DNA of 34,727 bases from positions 1 through 34,727 of the forward strand of contig NZ_BADA01000229.1 of assembly GCF_000333395.1 (NCBI RefSeq). Direction: 5' to 3'. The DNA is from Microbacterium sp. B19 (lineage in GTDB: Bacteria > Actinomycetota > Actinomycetes > Actinomycetales > Microbacteriaceae). Made by a program: the position numbers and the translations under genes. Every line of letters starts with the position of its first letter. Position 1 is the first letter of the stretch. The notes beneath the pieces were generated by a model that saw nothing but the letters and a program-made list of their open reading frames with translations, was not told where the DNA came from and made no database searches. Positions 21,865 to 29,693 of the stretch are shown here, piece after piece.

Positions 21865-22617
21865 ATGGCTCAGTACGACGTAGCGAACCGTTCGGCGATC
21901 GTGACGGGAGCGGGCAGCGGAATCGGGCGCTCGACCGCCCTGCTGCTGGCCCAGAACGGCGCCGCCGTGGTCGTCAACGACCTCAACGCCGACCACGCGC
22001 ACAAGGTCGTCGAGGAGATCCGCGCCGCCGGCGGCACGGCAGAGGCCTCGGTCGGCGACGCCACCGACGTCGCGTGGATCGCGTCGTCCGTCGAGCTCGC
22101 GAACACCCTCGCGCCGCTCCGCATCGGCGTGAACAACGCCGGGATCGGTGGCGCCGCCGCCCCGACCGCGGAGTACACCGACGAAGCGTGGGACAAGGTC
22201 ATCGCGATCAACCTCAACGCCGTGTTCCGCAACATGCGCGCGCAGATCCCCTCGATCCTCGCCAACGGCGGCGGCTCGGTCGTGAACATCGCATCGATCC
22301 TCGGCAGCGTCGGCTTCGCCACCTCCCCCGCGTACGTCACCGCCAAGCACGCGGTCGTCGGCATGACGAAGAACGCCGCTCTGGAGTACTCGGCGCAGGG
22401 CGTCCGCGTGAACTCGGTAGGCCCCGGCTTCATCGACACCCCGCTGCTCGACGCCGTCGGCGATGACGTCAAGGAATTCCTCGTGAGCAAGCACCCCATC
22501 GGCCGCCTCGGCAAGCCCGACGAGGTCGCGAACCTCATCGCCTTCCTCGCCAGCGACGCCGCGAGCTTCATCACCGGCAGCTACCACCTGGTCGACGGCG
22601 GCTACACCGCCTCCTGA
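21865..22617 (+). CDS. Classical short-chain dehydrogenase/reductase
   Basis: 250 residues. Rossmann motif TGAGSGIG near residue 12, NNAG at about 92, catalytic Ser in NIASILGS, and the catalytic Tyr157/Lys161 in YVTAK. It ends with the usual PxG...TG...DGGYTA. Acidic NDLNAD after the second strand favours NAD over NADP. The oxidised or reduced alcohol is not predictable. It has its own upstream region and GAAGAAGG before the ATG, so it is probably not in the preceding operon, although a role with the keto-sugar enzymes is possible. Confidence 0.92.
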   Translation: MAQYDVANRSAIVTGAGSGIGRSTALLLAQNGAAVVVNDLNADHAHKVVEEIRAAGGTAEASVGDATDVAWIASSVELANTLAPLRIGVNNAGIGGAAAPTAEYTDEAWDKVIAINLNAVFRNMRAQIPSILANGGGSVVNIASILGSVGFATSPAYVTAKHAVVGMTKNAALEYSAQGVRVNSVGPGFIDTPLLDAVGDDVKEFLVSKHPIGRLGKPDEVANLIAFLASDAASFITGSYHLVDGGYTAS

Positions 22618-22651
22618 TCCAGGATGCCGCGCGGCCCGCGCCCCTCTAAGG

Positions 22652-23398
22652 TCAGGGCCGCGCGAGCTCCTCGACCTCCCCCTCCGGCAGAGCGACCCAC
22701 CCCTCCCGCCGCGCAACCTCGAGGTCTTCTGCCCCGGGCCGGACGAAACGCCCCGTCGCGGCGGCGCGCGTCGCGAGGGCGGCGATCATCGCGTCGAACG
22801 CGTCGGCGGATGCCACGGCGAGTGCCGCGGACGCCCCGACGTCGAACCACGGCGCGCGCTGCTGCAGCGTGGCGAGCAGGGTCGCCCGGCGGGTGGCATC
22901 CACTCGATATTTCGTGGTGTCGAAGCCCCAGATCCGCAGTGCGCCGCCGGGGTACACCTCGAACAGGCGCCCCTCGGCCGCGCGGTCGACCGGGAAGCCG
23001 CTGGCGGCGAGTCGGCGCAGCAGGCCCGCTCCGCGCAGGGCCGTGACCCCGAGGCGGTCGGTCGATACGCTCAGCGGCCAGCGACCGATGCGGTCGCGTA
23101 CGACGGCGTCGGTGCGGCGGTAGACGAGCCCGCGGCGCCAGTCGGCTCCGCCGTCGACCTCGCCGAGCGCGGGCACGGAGCCGCCGTGGTGCGCCTGGAC
23201 GAAGTCGACGAACGCGTCGGGCCACCCGAGCGGGCAGTCGAGTCCGAGCCAGCCGTCGTCGCCGGTGGATGCCACGATCGCCGCATCGTCCACCCCGAGG
23301 TCGAGCCGCACGAGGCATGCGCCGCCCGCCGACCACACGATCTCGGCGAGCGCGGTGCCGGGCACCCCGGCCGCGAGGTCGACGCCGATCGTTCTCAT
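22652..23398 (-). CDS. DUF429 domain protein
   Basis: 248 residues. The N-terminal IGVDLAAG and the later GLDCPLGWPDAF and YRRTDAVVR fit DUF429, an RNase H-like-fold family of unknown function; the acidic residues at the strand ends would support a nuclease-like active site, but none is proven. The convergent SDR gene ends 34 bases away. A TAGCCT box six bases before the ATG suggests a leaderless transcript. Confidence 0.8.
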   Translation of the reverse strand: MRTIGVDLAAGVPGTALAEIVWSAGGACLVRLDLGVDDAAIVASTGDDGWLGLDCPLGWPDAFVDFVQAHHGGSVPALGEVDGGADWRRGLVYRRTDAVVRDRIGRWPLSVSTDRLGVTALRGAGLLRRLAASGFPVDRAAEGRLFEVYPGGALRIWGFDTTKYRVDATRRATLLATLQQRAPWFDVGASAALAVASADAFDAMIAALATRAAATGRFVRPGAEDLEVARREGWVALPEGEVEELARP

Positions 23399-23404
23399 CC
23401 CCGC

Positions 23405-23410
23405 AGGCTA
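23405..23410 (-). promoter_or_regulatory. Leaderless -10 box of the DUF429 gene
   Basis: On the minus strand TAGCCT, six bases, ATG. The same box and spacing occur at sufS (3720-3725). Confidence 0.55.
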
Positions 23411-23471
23411 CGCGGGGGCACCGACATCACCGCCCTCGCCGCGAGGGCCGCGAACCTGGGAGGATCGACCC

Positions 23472-23846
23472 ATGCCCGCCGACGACGAACTCCCCGACTC
23501 CCTCGAGCCGGGGCTGAACGTGCCGCCGCGGGAAGAGCCCCCGGCACCCCCGACGCCGAAGGGCGACCTGCGCGCGGTCTCGATCATCGCGATCGTCACC
23601 GGCGTGATCGTGGTGGCGTGGCACATCTTCCTGGTGTCGGTGAGCGCGGTGGCCGAGCTCGACCAGTTCCTGTGGATCCAGATCGGGATCTGGGCGCTCG
23701 CGGTGGTCTCGTTCGTGCTCGGCATCCTGAGTCTGAACGCGCGCATGGCGCGCGAACTCGCCGCCGCCGGCTTCATCTCGGGCGTCGCGGCGTTCCTGCT
23801 CTCGATCGCGATCGGCCTGTTCAGCGGCGCGAGCTTCCTGAGCTGA
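23472..23846 (+). CDS. Small membrane protein, DUF4190-like
   Basis: 124 residues. A Pro-rich cytoplasmic N-terminus (about 1-35) is followed by three predicted membrane helices: AVSIIAIVTGVIVVAWHIFLV, IGIWALAVVSFVLGILSL and FISGVAAFLLSIAIGLF. The helix pattern resembles DUF4190-type proteins common in actinobacteria. Role unknown. GGGAGG is well placed before the ATG. Two copies of repeat D follow its stop. Confidence 0.75.
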   Translation: MPADDELPDSLEPGLNVPPREEPPAPPTPKGDLRAVSIIAIVTGVIVVAWHIFLVSVSAVAELDQFLWIQIGIWALAVVSFVLGILSLNARMARELAAAGFISGVAAFLLSIAIGLFSGASFLS

Positions 23847-23883
23847 GGTCCCGCCCGCGGCGGCGTCGCGTTCTACCGGTTCG

Positions 23884-23934
23884 GTGTCCAGAACACGCGG
23901 ACGGGATGCCATGGCATCCGCGTGTCTTGGACAC
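23884..23934. repeat. Palindromic repeat D, copy 1 (51 bp)
   Basis: 18-base arms with two mismatches. Each arm starts with the near-palindrome GTGTCCAGAACAC or its complement. The loop holds the perfect 16-base palindrome GGATGCCATGGCATCC. It lies 37 bases after the membrane-protein stop. Confidence 0.88.
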
Positions 23935-23967
23935 TGAGGCGCGTACGCGTGCGGGGTCCGCTGCCGG

Positions 23968-24019
23968 GTGTCCAGGACACGCCGGATGCCGCCGCGCCGA
24001 TGCGGCGTGTCCTGGACAC
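23968..24019. repeat. Palindromic repeat D, copy 2 (52 bp)
   Basis: 17-base perfect arms starting GTGTCCAGGACACGCCG. Only 33 bases after copy 1, and 89 bases before the AraC-type gene. The rest of 23847-24108 shows no gene. Confidence 0.88.
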
Positions 24020-24108
24020 TCAACGTCAGGAGGTGCGCCGCGGACCCCGGATTCGGTGGCGGCAGCATGCCGCGGAATGCCCGGCGGCCCGCGACCGTTC
24101 GGGAAAGC

Positions 24109-24975
24109 ATGACCGACGCCCTGGAGCGCGCCCTCGCCACCCTCGACGTGCGCACGGGCTCGTCGCGCCGCGTCGTCCTCGCCGCCGGCGGAGACGTCGT
24201 GCTCCCGACCGGATCGGCGACGTTCGTCTACGTCCACCGCGGCGAGATCACGGGCGACCTCGCGATCGGCACCGGCTGCCAGGTCGACGCCCCGACCGGC
24301 GGCGGGCAGCCGGTCAGCGGCCGCCGCACGCTCCTCGCGGGCGACGCGGCCATGTCCCTCGGGTGCCGCCGCCTGGTCCTGTCGTCGCAGTCCGGCGCCG
24401 AGGTCATCGTCGTCACCGCCGAGATCACGCCGTCCGAGGTTGTGGCATCCCTCCCGGGAACCGTGCTCGTCACGGGATTCGCGGGGCTCGAACCGGCCGC
24501 CGCGGCGCTGGCCGGCCACCTCGGCCCGACGCCCGACGGTGCCGCGTGCGAGCGTCCGGGGGACGCCGTCGTCTGCCGGTCGATGATCCGGTCCGTGCTG
24601 CTGTCCGCCGTGCGGGCGTGGGCGTCGCGCGACGGCTGGCCCGCTCCCGTCGCCGACCCGTTCCTCGCGCGCGTCGCCGCCGCGATCGACACCGACCCCG
24701 GCCACGACTGGACGCTCGAGAACCTGGCATCCCTCGCCGCGATGTCGAGGAGCGTGTTCGCCGAGCGCTTCCGCGACACGATGGGCCGATCGCCCGCGGG
24801 TTACGTCACCGAGGTGCGCGTGCGGGAGGCGAAGAGACTCCTGGATGCCGGCATGCCGGTGTCCGAGATCTCGCGCACGCTCGGCTACGCCAGTGACGAG
24901 GGCTTCCGCCGCGCGTTCCGCCGGCACACCGGGGTCGCGCCGTCGTCGTGGCGGGCGCGGGCGCTGACGGCGTAA
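24109..24975 (+). CDS. AraC-family transcriptional regulator with cupin sensor
   Basis: 288 residues. The N-terminal half is beta-rich, a cupin_6-like sensor (LPTGSATFVYVHRGEITGD, TLLAGDAAMSLGC). The C-terminal two-HTH AraC domain spans about 185-285: WTLENLASLAAMSRSVFAERFRDTMGRSPAGYVTEVRVREAK is contiguous in the protein (first HTH), and GMPVSEISRTLGYASDEGFRRAFRRHTGVAPSSWR is the second. I start it at the ATG at 24109 (MTDALERAL), since the longer frame runs through repeat D. The convergent MFS gene beside it is a likely target. Palindromic repeats D stand on both sides of the gene. Confidence 0.9.
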   Translation: MTDALERALATLDVRTGSSRRVVLAAGGDVVLPTGSATFVYVHRGEITGDLAIGTGCQVDAPTGGGQPVSGRRTLLAGDAAMSLGCRRLVLSSQSGAEVIVVTAEITPSEVVASLPGTVLVTGFAGLEPAAAALAGHLGPTPDGAACERPGDAVVCRSMIRSVLLSAVRAWASRDGWPAPVADPFLARVAAAIDTDPGHDWTLENLASLAAMSRSVFAERFRDTMGRSPAGYVTEVRVREAKRLLDAGMPVSEISRTLGYASDEGFRRAFRRHTGVAPSSWRARALTA

Positions 24976-24989
24976 GCCCCAGAGGTTCG

Positions 24990-25040
24990 GTGTCCAGGAC
25001 ACGCGGACCGGGAGCAGCCGGGTCCGCGTGTCCTGGACAC
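24990..25040. repeat. Palindromic repeat D, copy 3 (51 bp), between convergent genes
   Basis: Perfect 20-base arms with an 11-base loop; the left arm begins GTGTCCAGGACACGCGGACC. It starts 14 bases after the AraC stop and ends directly against the stop codon of the MFS gene on the other strand. Very stable, so it may act as a bidirectional terminator, although no T-run is present. Confidence 0.93.
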
Positions 25041-26240
25041 TCAACGGGGAGAGACGGCCGCTCCGCGACGCCGCAGCGACACCCCGAACAGCACGGCGCC
25101 GACGACGAGCAGCACGATGCCGATGGCATCCACGGTCTCGATCCCGACGGTGTCGACGAGGAGCCCGCCGACGCCCGCGGCGATCGTGATCGCGAGCTGG
25201 AATCCGGTCACGACCAGGCTGCCGCCGGCCTCGAGGCGGTCGGGCATGCGCTTGCCGACCCACGTGTTCACGATGATCAGCCACGACGAGAAGAAGAAGC
25301 CCCACACCACGACCGCCACGGCCACCGCGGCGAGCGCTGCCGGCAGCAGCAGGACGACGGCGATCGCGGCGGCGATCACCAGCGGCCCGGTCACAGCGAG
25401 GCGCCCGAACGCGCGGTCGACGACCATGCCGATCACGATGTTGCCCGCGAGCCCGCCCACGCCGAAGGCGGCGAGGAGCAGCACGACGGTTCCGGGCTCG
25501 ATGCCGGGGAGGCGCTCCAGCGACAGCCGCACGTACGTGTAGGCGAGGAAGTGCCCGAGCACGACGAGCACGTGGCCGACCATGCCGACGAGCGTGCCGG
25601 GACGGAGAAGCGTGTCGCCGAGGATCCGCAGGCTCGACACCGTCGCCGCGGGAACCGGGGGCAGCGCCGTCCGGACCGCGACGCCCAGGACTGCCGTCGC
25701 GACGCCGACCACGAGGAACGTGATCCGCCAATCGAGCAGTTCGCTGAGCGCGACGCCGAGCGGCACGCCCGCGACGGTCGCGAGCGACAGACCCGCGGAG
25801 GTGAACATGACCGCGCGGCCGATCCGTCCGGGTGCCGCGAGCGCCCCCGCGGCGAGGATCGACATCGACCAGTACGTGCTGATCGCGGCGCCGAGCAGGA
25901 ACCGCGCGATGAGGATCACGACCAGGCTCGGCGCGATCGCGACGACGATGCTCGACACCGCGGCCGCCACCGCCGCGGCCGTCAGCAGCAGCCGCCGGTC
26001 GAGACGGGGCACCAGGATGCCGATGGTCGGGGCGACGAGGAGCCCAGCGAGCGCCGTGACGGTGACCGTCTGCCCCGCTTGGCCCGCGGTGATGCCGAGG
26101 CTCGCGGCGATCTCCGTGAGCACGCCGTTCGGGAGGAACTCGGCGGTGACGAGCAGGAAGCTCATGAGCATGAGGACGACGAGTCCGCCGTACCTCATGG
26201 GCGATGGCGCGGTCACGGGGACCGGGGCTGTGGTGGTCAT
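25041..26240 (-). CDS. MFS transporter, 12 helices (drug/metabolite exporter type)
   Basis: 399 residues with about 12 hydrophobic helices. Typical elements: LLVTAEFLPNGVLTEIAASLGIT at the end of TM1, the motif A-like loop PTIGILVPRLDRR, and motif C-like AVMFTSAGLSLATVAGVPLG in TM5. The pattern matches the exporter group of chloramphenicol/sugar-efflux-like MFS proteins (AraJ/CmlR side). The ATG at 26240 follows GGAG; upstream extension would cross a poorly coding stretch. The substrate is unknown; control by the adjacent AraC-type regulator is likely. The stop abuts repeat D copy 3. Confidence 0.9.
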   Translation of the reverse strand: MTTTAPVPVTAPSPMRYGGLVVLMLMSFLLVTAEFLPNGVLTEIAASLGITAGQAGQTVTVTALAGLLVAPTIGILVPRLDRRLLLTAAAVAAAVSSIVVAIAPSLVVILIARFLLGAAISTYWSMSILAAGALAAPGRIGRAVMFTSAGLSLATVAGVPLGVALSELLDWRITFLVVGVATAVLGVAVRTALPPVPAATVSSLRILGDTLLRPGTLVGMVGHVLVVLGHFLAYTYVRLSLERLPGIEPGTVVLLLAAFGVGGLAGNIVIGMVVDRAFGRLAVTGPLVIAAAIAVVLLLPAALAAVAVAVVVWGFFFSSWLIIVNTWVGKRMPDRLEAGGSLVVTGFQLAITIAAGVGGLLVDTVGIETVDAIGIVLLVVGAVLFGVSLRRRGAAVSPR

Positions 26241-26334
26241 ACTCCGATGCTCGCCGGTGGGCGGGCACTGCGCCCGACCGTTCATCCGCGGCATCCCACC
26301 GTTCGTCCGGGCTCGGTGGTGCGCTCGGCGCCGA

Positions 26335-26386
26335 GTGTCCAAGACACGCCGTATGGCGCGCGGCAGATGCGGCGTGTCTTGGACGC
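26335..26386. repeat. Palindromic repeat D, copy 4 (52 bp)
   Basis: 17-base arms with one mismatch; the left arm begins GTGTCCAAGACACGCCG and the paired change is present on the right, so the stem is kept. It lies between the MFS start and the citrate synthase stop, 14 bases from the latter. Confidence 0.88.
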
Positions 26387-26399
26387 AGAACGTCAGGGG

Positions 26400-27494
26400 C
26401 TACGCCGGCGGCCGCCCGACGTACCGCGCGGACGGGCGGATGATCTTCGGGTCGCGGGCCTGCTCGAGCACGTGGGCCGTCCAGCCCACGGTCCGTGCGA
26501 GGGCGAACGTGGGCGTGAACATCTCGGGAGGGATGCCGCACTCCTCCATGACGACCGCGGCGTAGAACTCGACGTTCGCGTGCAGCGGCCGGTCCGGCTT
26601 GTGCTGGGCGAGGAGCCGTTCGGCCGTGCCCTGGAACGCCAGCGCCTGCGCGACCCGCGGGCCGCCGAAGCCCTCCGCGACCGTGCGCAGCAGCGCGGAA
26701 CGCGGGTCGGTCGTGCGGTACACCGCATGGCCGAAGCCCATCAACCGGCGGCCGGCGGCGAGTTCGCTCCGGATCCACGCCTCGGGATCCTCGCCCGCGC
26801 GGTCGAGGCTCTCCAACGCCCGCGCGGGCGCTCCGCCGTGGAGCGGTCCGGACAGCGCACCGAGCGCGCCGGTGAGGCACGCGGCCATGTCGGCGCCGGT
26901 CGAGGCGATGACCCGCGCGGTGAAGGTCGAGGCGTTGAAGCCGTGGTCCATCGCGGCGATCAGGTACGCCGTGAGCGCCCGCTCGTGCGCAGGATCGGGA
27001 TGGATGCCGGTCAGCGCGGTGAGGTAACCGGAGACCACCGGCACCGTCGGGCCGGGGTCCGACCCGCGCGCCACCGCCGCGACGAGACGCGGGGCGACCG
27101 CCGCGAAGGCGATCGCGTCGTCGAGCCGCGCCTCCTCGTCGAGGTCGTACAGCGGACGGGTGCCCCGAGCGGATGCCAACAGCGGCCAGGCCGCGCGCAG
27201 CGCGGTGAGCGGGTCGTCGGTGCGGGCCACGACGGTCTCGACGACACCGTCGACCGCGGGGTGGGCGGCGGCCGCCGCGACCCGGTCGAGGAAGGAACGG
27301 CGGGTCGTGGCATCCGGGAGCTCCCCCACGACCAGCAGGTGCCACACGTCTTCGAACGTGCACTCGCGCGCCAGGTCCACCGCCGGGATTCCGCGGTAGT
27401 GGTACATCCCGGCGTCGCCGTCCACGTCGCCGATGGCGGTTTCGGCCGCCACCACCCCCGTCAGTCCGCGGGGCACATCGATCAGCTCGCTCAT
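26400..27494 (-). CDS. Citrate synthase-like protein (actinobacterial CitA type)
   Basis: 364 residues, citrate/2-methylcitrate synthase fold. The catalytic His are visible in GPLHGGAPARA and GFGHAVYRTTDPR. Where most synthases have Asp in NVDF, this one has Glu (LHANVEFYAA), as I recall for actinobacterial CitA-type proteins. The N-terminal RGLTGVVAAETAIGDVDG and YRGIP match the family. It would condense acetyl- or propionyl-CoA with oxaloacetate; which one is not decided by the sequence. The gene is divergent from a second citrate synthase-like gene with a 52-base gap, so the two share control sequences. Confidence 0.88.
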   Translation of the reverse strand: MSELIDVPRGLTGVVAAETAIGDVDGDAGMYHYRGIPAVDLARECTFEDVWHLLVVGELPDATTRRSFLDRVAAAAAHPAVDGVVETVVARTDDPLTALRAAWPLLASARGTRPLYDLDEEARLDDAIAFAAVAPRLVAAVARGSDPGPTVPVVSGYLTALTGIHPDPAHERALTAYLIAAMDHGFNASTFTARVIASTGADMAACLTGALGALSGPLHGGAPARALESLDRAGEDPEAWIRSELAAGRRLMGFGHAVYRTTDPRSALLRTVAEGFGGPRVAQALAFQGTAERLLAQHKPDRPLHANVEFYAAVVMEECGIPPEMFTPTFALARTVGWTAHVLEQARDPKIIRPSARYVGRPPA

Positions 27495-27546
27495 GCGCTC
27501 AGTGTGCGAACATGACGATCACACCGTCAACGTTGATCGGATCAAT
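27495..27546. promoter_or_regulatory. Divergent control region of the two citrate synthase genes
   Basis: Only 52 bases separate the starts. They hold the perfect palindrome TCAACGTTGA (27527-27536), framed by GATCA on the left and TGATC on the right, with a further GGATCA. This is a likely operator, perhaps for the HTH of the plus-strand protein itself. No convincing -35/-10 pairs were found. Confidence 0.5.
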
Positions 27547-28728
27547 GTGCCCTCCTCGCTCCCCCGCCTCACCGCCGCCCAGGCCGCGTCCCGCCTCGGC
27601 GTCAAGCCCGCGACGCTGTACGCCTACGTCTCGCGCGGCATGCTCGCGCGCGAACGCGGCACGCACGGCTCGACGTTCGACGCGCTCGAGGTCGAGGCGT
27701 TCGCCGCCGCGCGCCGCCGCACGGCCGCTCCCGCGCCGTCGCACCCGACGACCGGTCTGCCGCTCGGGGTGATCCGCACGGATATCGCCGACATCGAGGA
27801 CGGGGAGCTGCTCTACCGCGGTCGCCGCGCCCGCGACCTGATCGACCGCCCGTTCGCCGAGGTCGTCGCGTGGCTGTGGGATACCGAACGCGTCGACGCG
27901 CCCGACACCGCGATCGGCTCCGCCCGGGCGATGGTGCAGGCGCTGCCGCTGCACACGGGACCGATGGACCGGCTGCGCGCGGCACTGACGGGCTTCGCCG
28001 CCGACGATCCGCTCCGGCGCGACGCGAGTCCCGCGACGGCGTACCGCGTCGGCTGGACCCTGCTGACCGGACTCCCCGTCGCCCTCGGCGGACACCCGCA
28101 CCCCGATCTCGCCCGCTCACTCGTCAGCACCTGGATCCCCGCGCCGCCTGCCCCGGTCGTCGCGACGGTCAACGCCGCGCTCGTGCTGCTCATCGACCAC
28201 GATCTGGCGGTGTCGACCTTCGCGGCGCGCGTCGCGGCCTCCGCGCGCGCCGACGGGTACGCCGCGGTCAGCGCCGCGCTCGGCGCCGCCGATTCCCCCC
28301 TCCACGTCTCCGCCGCAACGCGCACCGCGCGCCTGCTGGCCCGGGTGCGCCGCGGGCTGGAGCCGGAGCGGGCCCTGGGCGAGGCGCTGCAGGAGGGCAA
28401 TGGCATCCCGGGGTTCGGTCATCCGCTCTACGACAGCGTCGACGATCGGGCCGACGCCCTGTTCCCGCTCCTCGCCACGCTGCCCGACGGCGAGGGGACG
28501 ATGGATGCCGTGCGCCGGCTCCAGGAGGTCGTCGCCGACCGCGCGCGCCTCGCGCCGAACGTCGACCTGGCGCTGGCGGCCCTCGCCTCGGCGGCGCGGC
28601 TTCCCGAGGACACCGCGGCCACCGTCTTCGTCGTCGGCCGCACGGCCGGGTGGATCGCCCACATCGCCGCCGAGTACGCCGAGCCCGCGATGCGGCTGCG
28701 CCCGCGCGGTGAGTACGTCGGGCCGTGA
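27547..28728 (+). CDS. Citrate synthase-fold protein with N-terminal helix-turn-helix
   Basis: 393 residues from the GTG at 27547; an open frame continues upstream into the divergent gene, but the region has operator-like sequence. Residues about 8-55 form a MerR/excisionase-like HTH (LTAAQAASRLGVKPATLYAYVSRGMLAR, then RGTHGSTFDALEVEAF). The remainder is a citrate synthase fold: ELLYRGRRARDLID, GFGHPLYDSVDDRAD, NVDLALAAL. The first His loop reads DSPLHVSAATR instead of GPLHGGA, so the usual glycines are lost although both His and the Asp remain. It may be an enzyme, or a regulator that senses a CoA ester or 2-oxo acid and controls the divergent gene (inference). Confidence 0.83.
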   Translation: MPSSLPRLTAAQAASRLGVKPATLYAYVSRGMLARERGTHGSTFDALEVEAFAAARRRTAAPAPSHPTTGLPLGVIRTDIADIEDGELLYRGRRARDLIDRPFAEVVAWLWDTERVDAPDTAIGSARAMVQALPLHTGPMDRLRAALTGFAADDPLRRDASPATAYRVGWTLLTGLPVALGGHPHPDLARSLVSTWIPAPPAPVVATVNAALVLLIDHDLAVSTFAARVAASARADGYAAVSAALGAADSPLHVSAATRTARLLARVRRGLEPERALGEALQEGNGIPGFGHPLYDSVDDRADALFPLLATLPDGEGTMDAVRRLQEVVADRARLAPNVDLALAALASAARLPEDTAATVFVVGRTAGWIAHIAAEYAEPAMRLRPRGEYVGP

Positions 28729-28767
28729 CCGCCCGCGCTGCTGTGCCGTCATGCGGAGTCCGTGCCC

Positions 28768-28803
28768 GACACGCCGCGGCCTGAGGCCGCCTCCCGGCGT
28801 GTC
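28768..28803. terminator. Bidirectional hairpin between convergent genes
   Basis: Arms GACACGCCG (28768-28776) and CGGCGTGTC (28795-28803) enclose a second hairpin GCGGCC TGA GGCCGC. It lies 39 bases after the plus-strand citrate synthase-like gene and 30 bases from the end of the DUF6457 gene. No T-run, as is common in high-GC actinobacteria. Confidence 0.65.
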
Positions 28804-28833
28804 TCTCGAGAACTCCGCCGGACGGCGGGGCCG

Positions 28834-29103
28834 TCAGCCGGCGTTCCACCCCTTCGCGAGCTCGACCACCGCGGCGACCGCGGCCTCGGTGTCGGTGGGT
28901 GTGCCCCCGGCCCGGCCCGCGGCGAGGCCGGCCACGAACGCGCTCAACGGAGCGGCGGGCCGCGCCACGCCGTTCGCGACGTCGCGCGCGAGATCGAGGA
29001 TCAGCGCGATGGGCACATCGCCCTCCGCAAGGCCGAAGCGCTCGGCGAGCGCGGCGCTCCACTCGTTCAGGGCCTCGGGCGGCAGGGTGCGGGATTCGGT
29101 CAC
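28834..29103 (-). CDS. DUF6457-type small protein of the molybdenum cofactor operon
   Basis: 89 residues. Family-like N-terminus LPPEALNEWSAALAERFGL, then LILDLARDVANGVARPAAPLSAFVAGLAAGR; all-helical. The family is found next to mobA genes, but its role is unknown; it could assist nucleotide or molybdopterin handling. The GTG start overlaps the mobA stop (GTGA), so it is the third gene of the moeA-mobA operon. Confidence 0.8.
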   Translation of the reverse strand: MTESRTLPPEALNEWSAALAERFGLAEGDVPIALILDLARDVANGVARPAAPLSAFVAGLAAGRAGGTPTDTEAAVAAVVELAKGWNAG

Positions 29104-29693
29104 GGCTCCTCCTCGGGCTCGCTCGCGGCCGAGCCTCCGGCCGCGGTCAGATCGTCCCACGTGTCGATGTCGCGCGACAGCGCCGCGGGCGTGTCGACGA
29201 ACGCGATCCGCAAGCCCCCGAGGAGAGTCCGCATCGCGGCATCCCGTCCTCCGTCCGGAATCGTGGATGCCACCTCCCGCAGCGCCGCGGTCCGGTATCG
29301 GCCCGTGAGCCACTGGGGCCGACCGCCCTCGGCGAGGCATACGCCATCGGCGCCGGGCGGGATCGACGGCAACGCGGCGAGCGCGGCCGCCGGGTCGACG
29401 AGGTCGCACGCGAGGAGGAGCACCTCGTCGGCCTCGAGCGCTCTTGGGGCGGCGAGCGCGGCGACGGTTGCGGCGACGGGGCCGCCGAACGGCGGATCCT
29501 CCCGCACCCAGGTCACGTCGAGGTCGGATGCGAGGAGGGGAGCGGCGACGACGATCCGCGCGGCCCCGACGCCGCGGGCCGCCGCCACGGTGCGGGCGAG
29601 GAGCGTCTCGCCGTCGACCCGGAACAGCGGCTTCGCGGCCCCGCCGACGCGCGCGCCACGGCCCCCCGCGAGCAGGACCGCGTCGAGGCTCAC
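29100..29693 (-). CDS. mobA: MobA-like molybdenum cofactor guanylyltransferase
   Basis: 197 residues. The nucleotidyltransferase signature is at the N-terminus (DAVLLAGGRGARVGGAAKPLF), with the family Gly-rich loop and Lys. EVLLLACDLVDPAAAL holds the metal-binding Asp region. It adds GMP to molybdopterin to give the guanine dinucleotide cofactor used by formate dehydrogenases and nitrate reductases; the fdhD gene at the end of this window fits that. The GTG start at 29693 overlaps the moeA stop. It is slightly shorter than E. coli MobA. Confidence 0.9.
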   Translation of the reverse strand: MSLDAVLLAGGRGARVGGAAKPLFRVDGETLLARTVAAARGVGAARIVVAAPLLASDLDVTWVREDPPFGGPVAATVAALAAPRALEADEVLLLACDLVDPAAALAALPSIPPGADGVCLAEGGRPQWLTGRYRTAALREVASTIPDGGRDAAMRTLLGGLRIAFVDTPAALSRDIDTWDDLTAAGGSAASEPEEEP

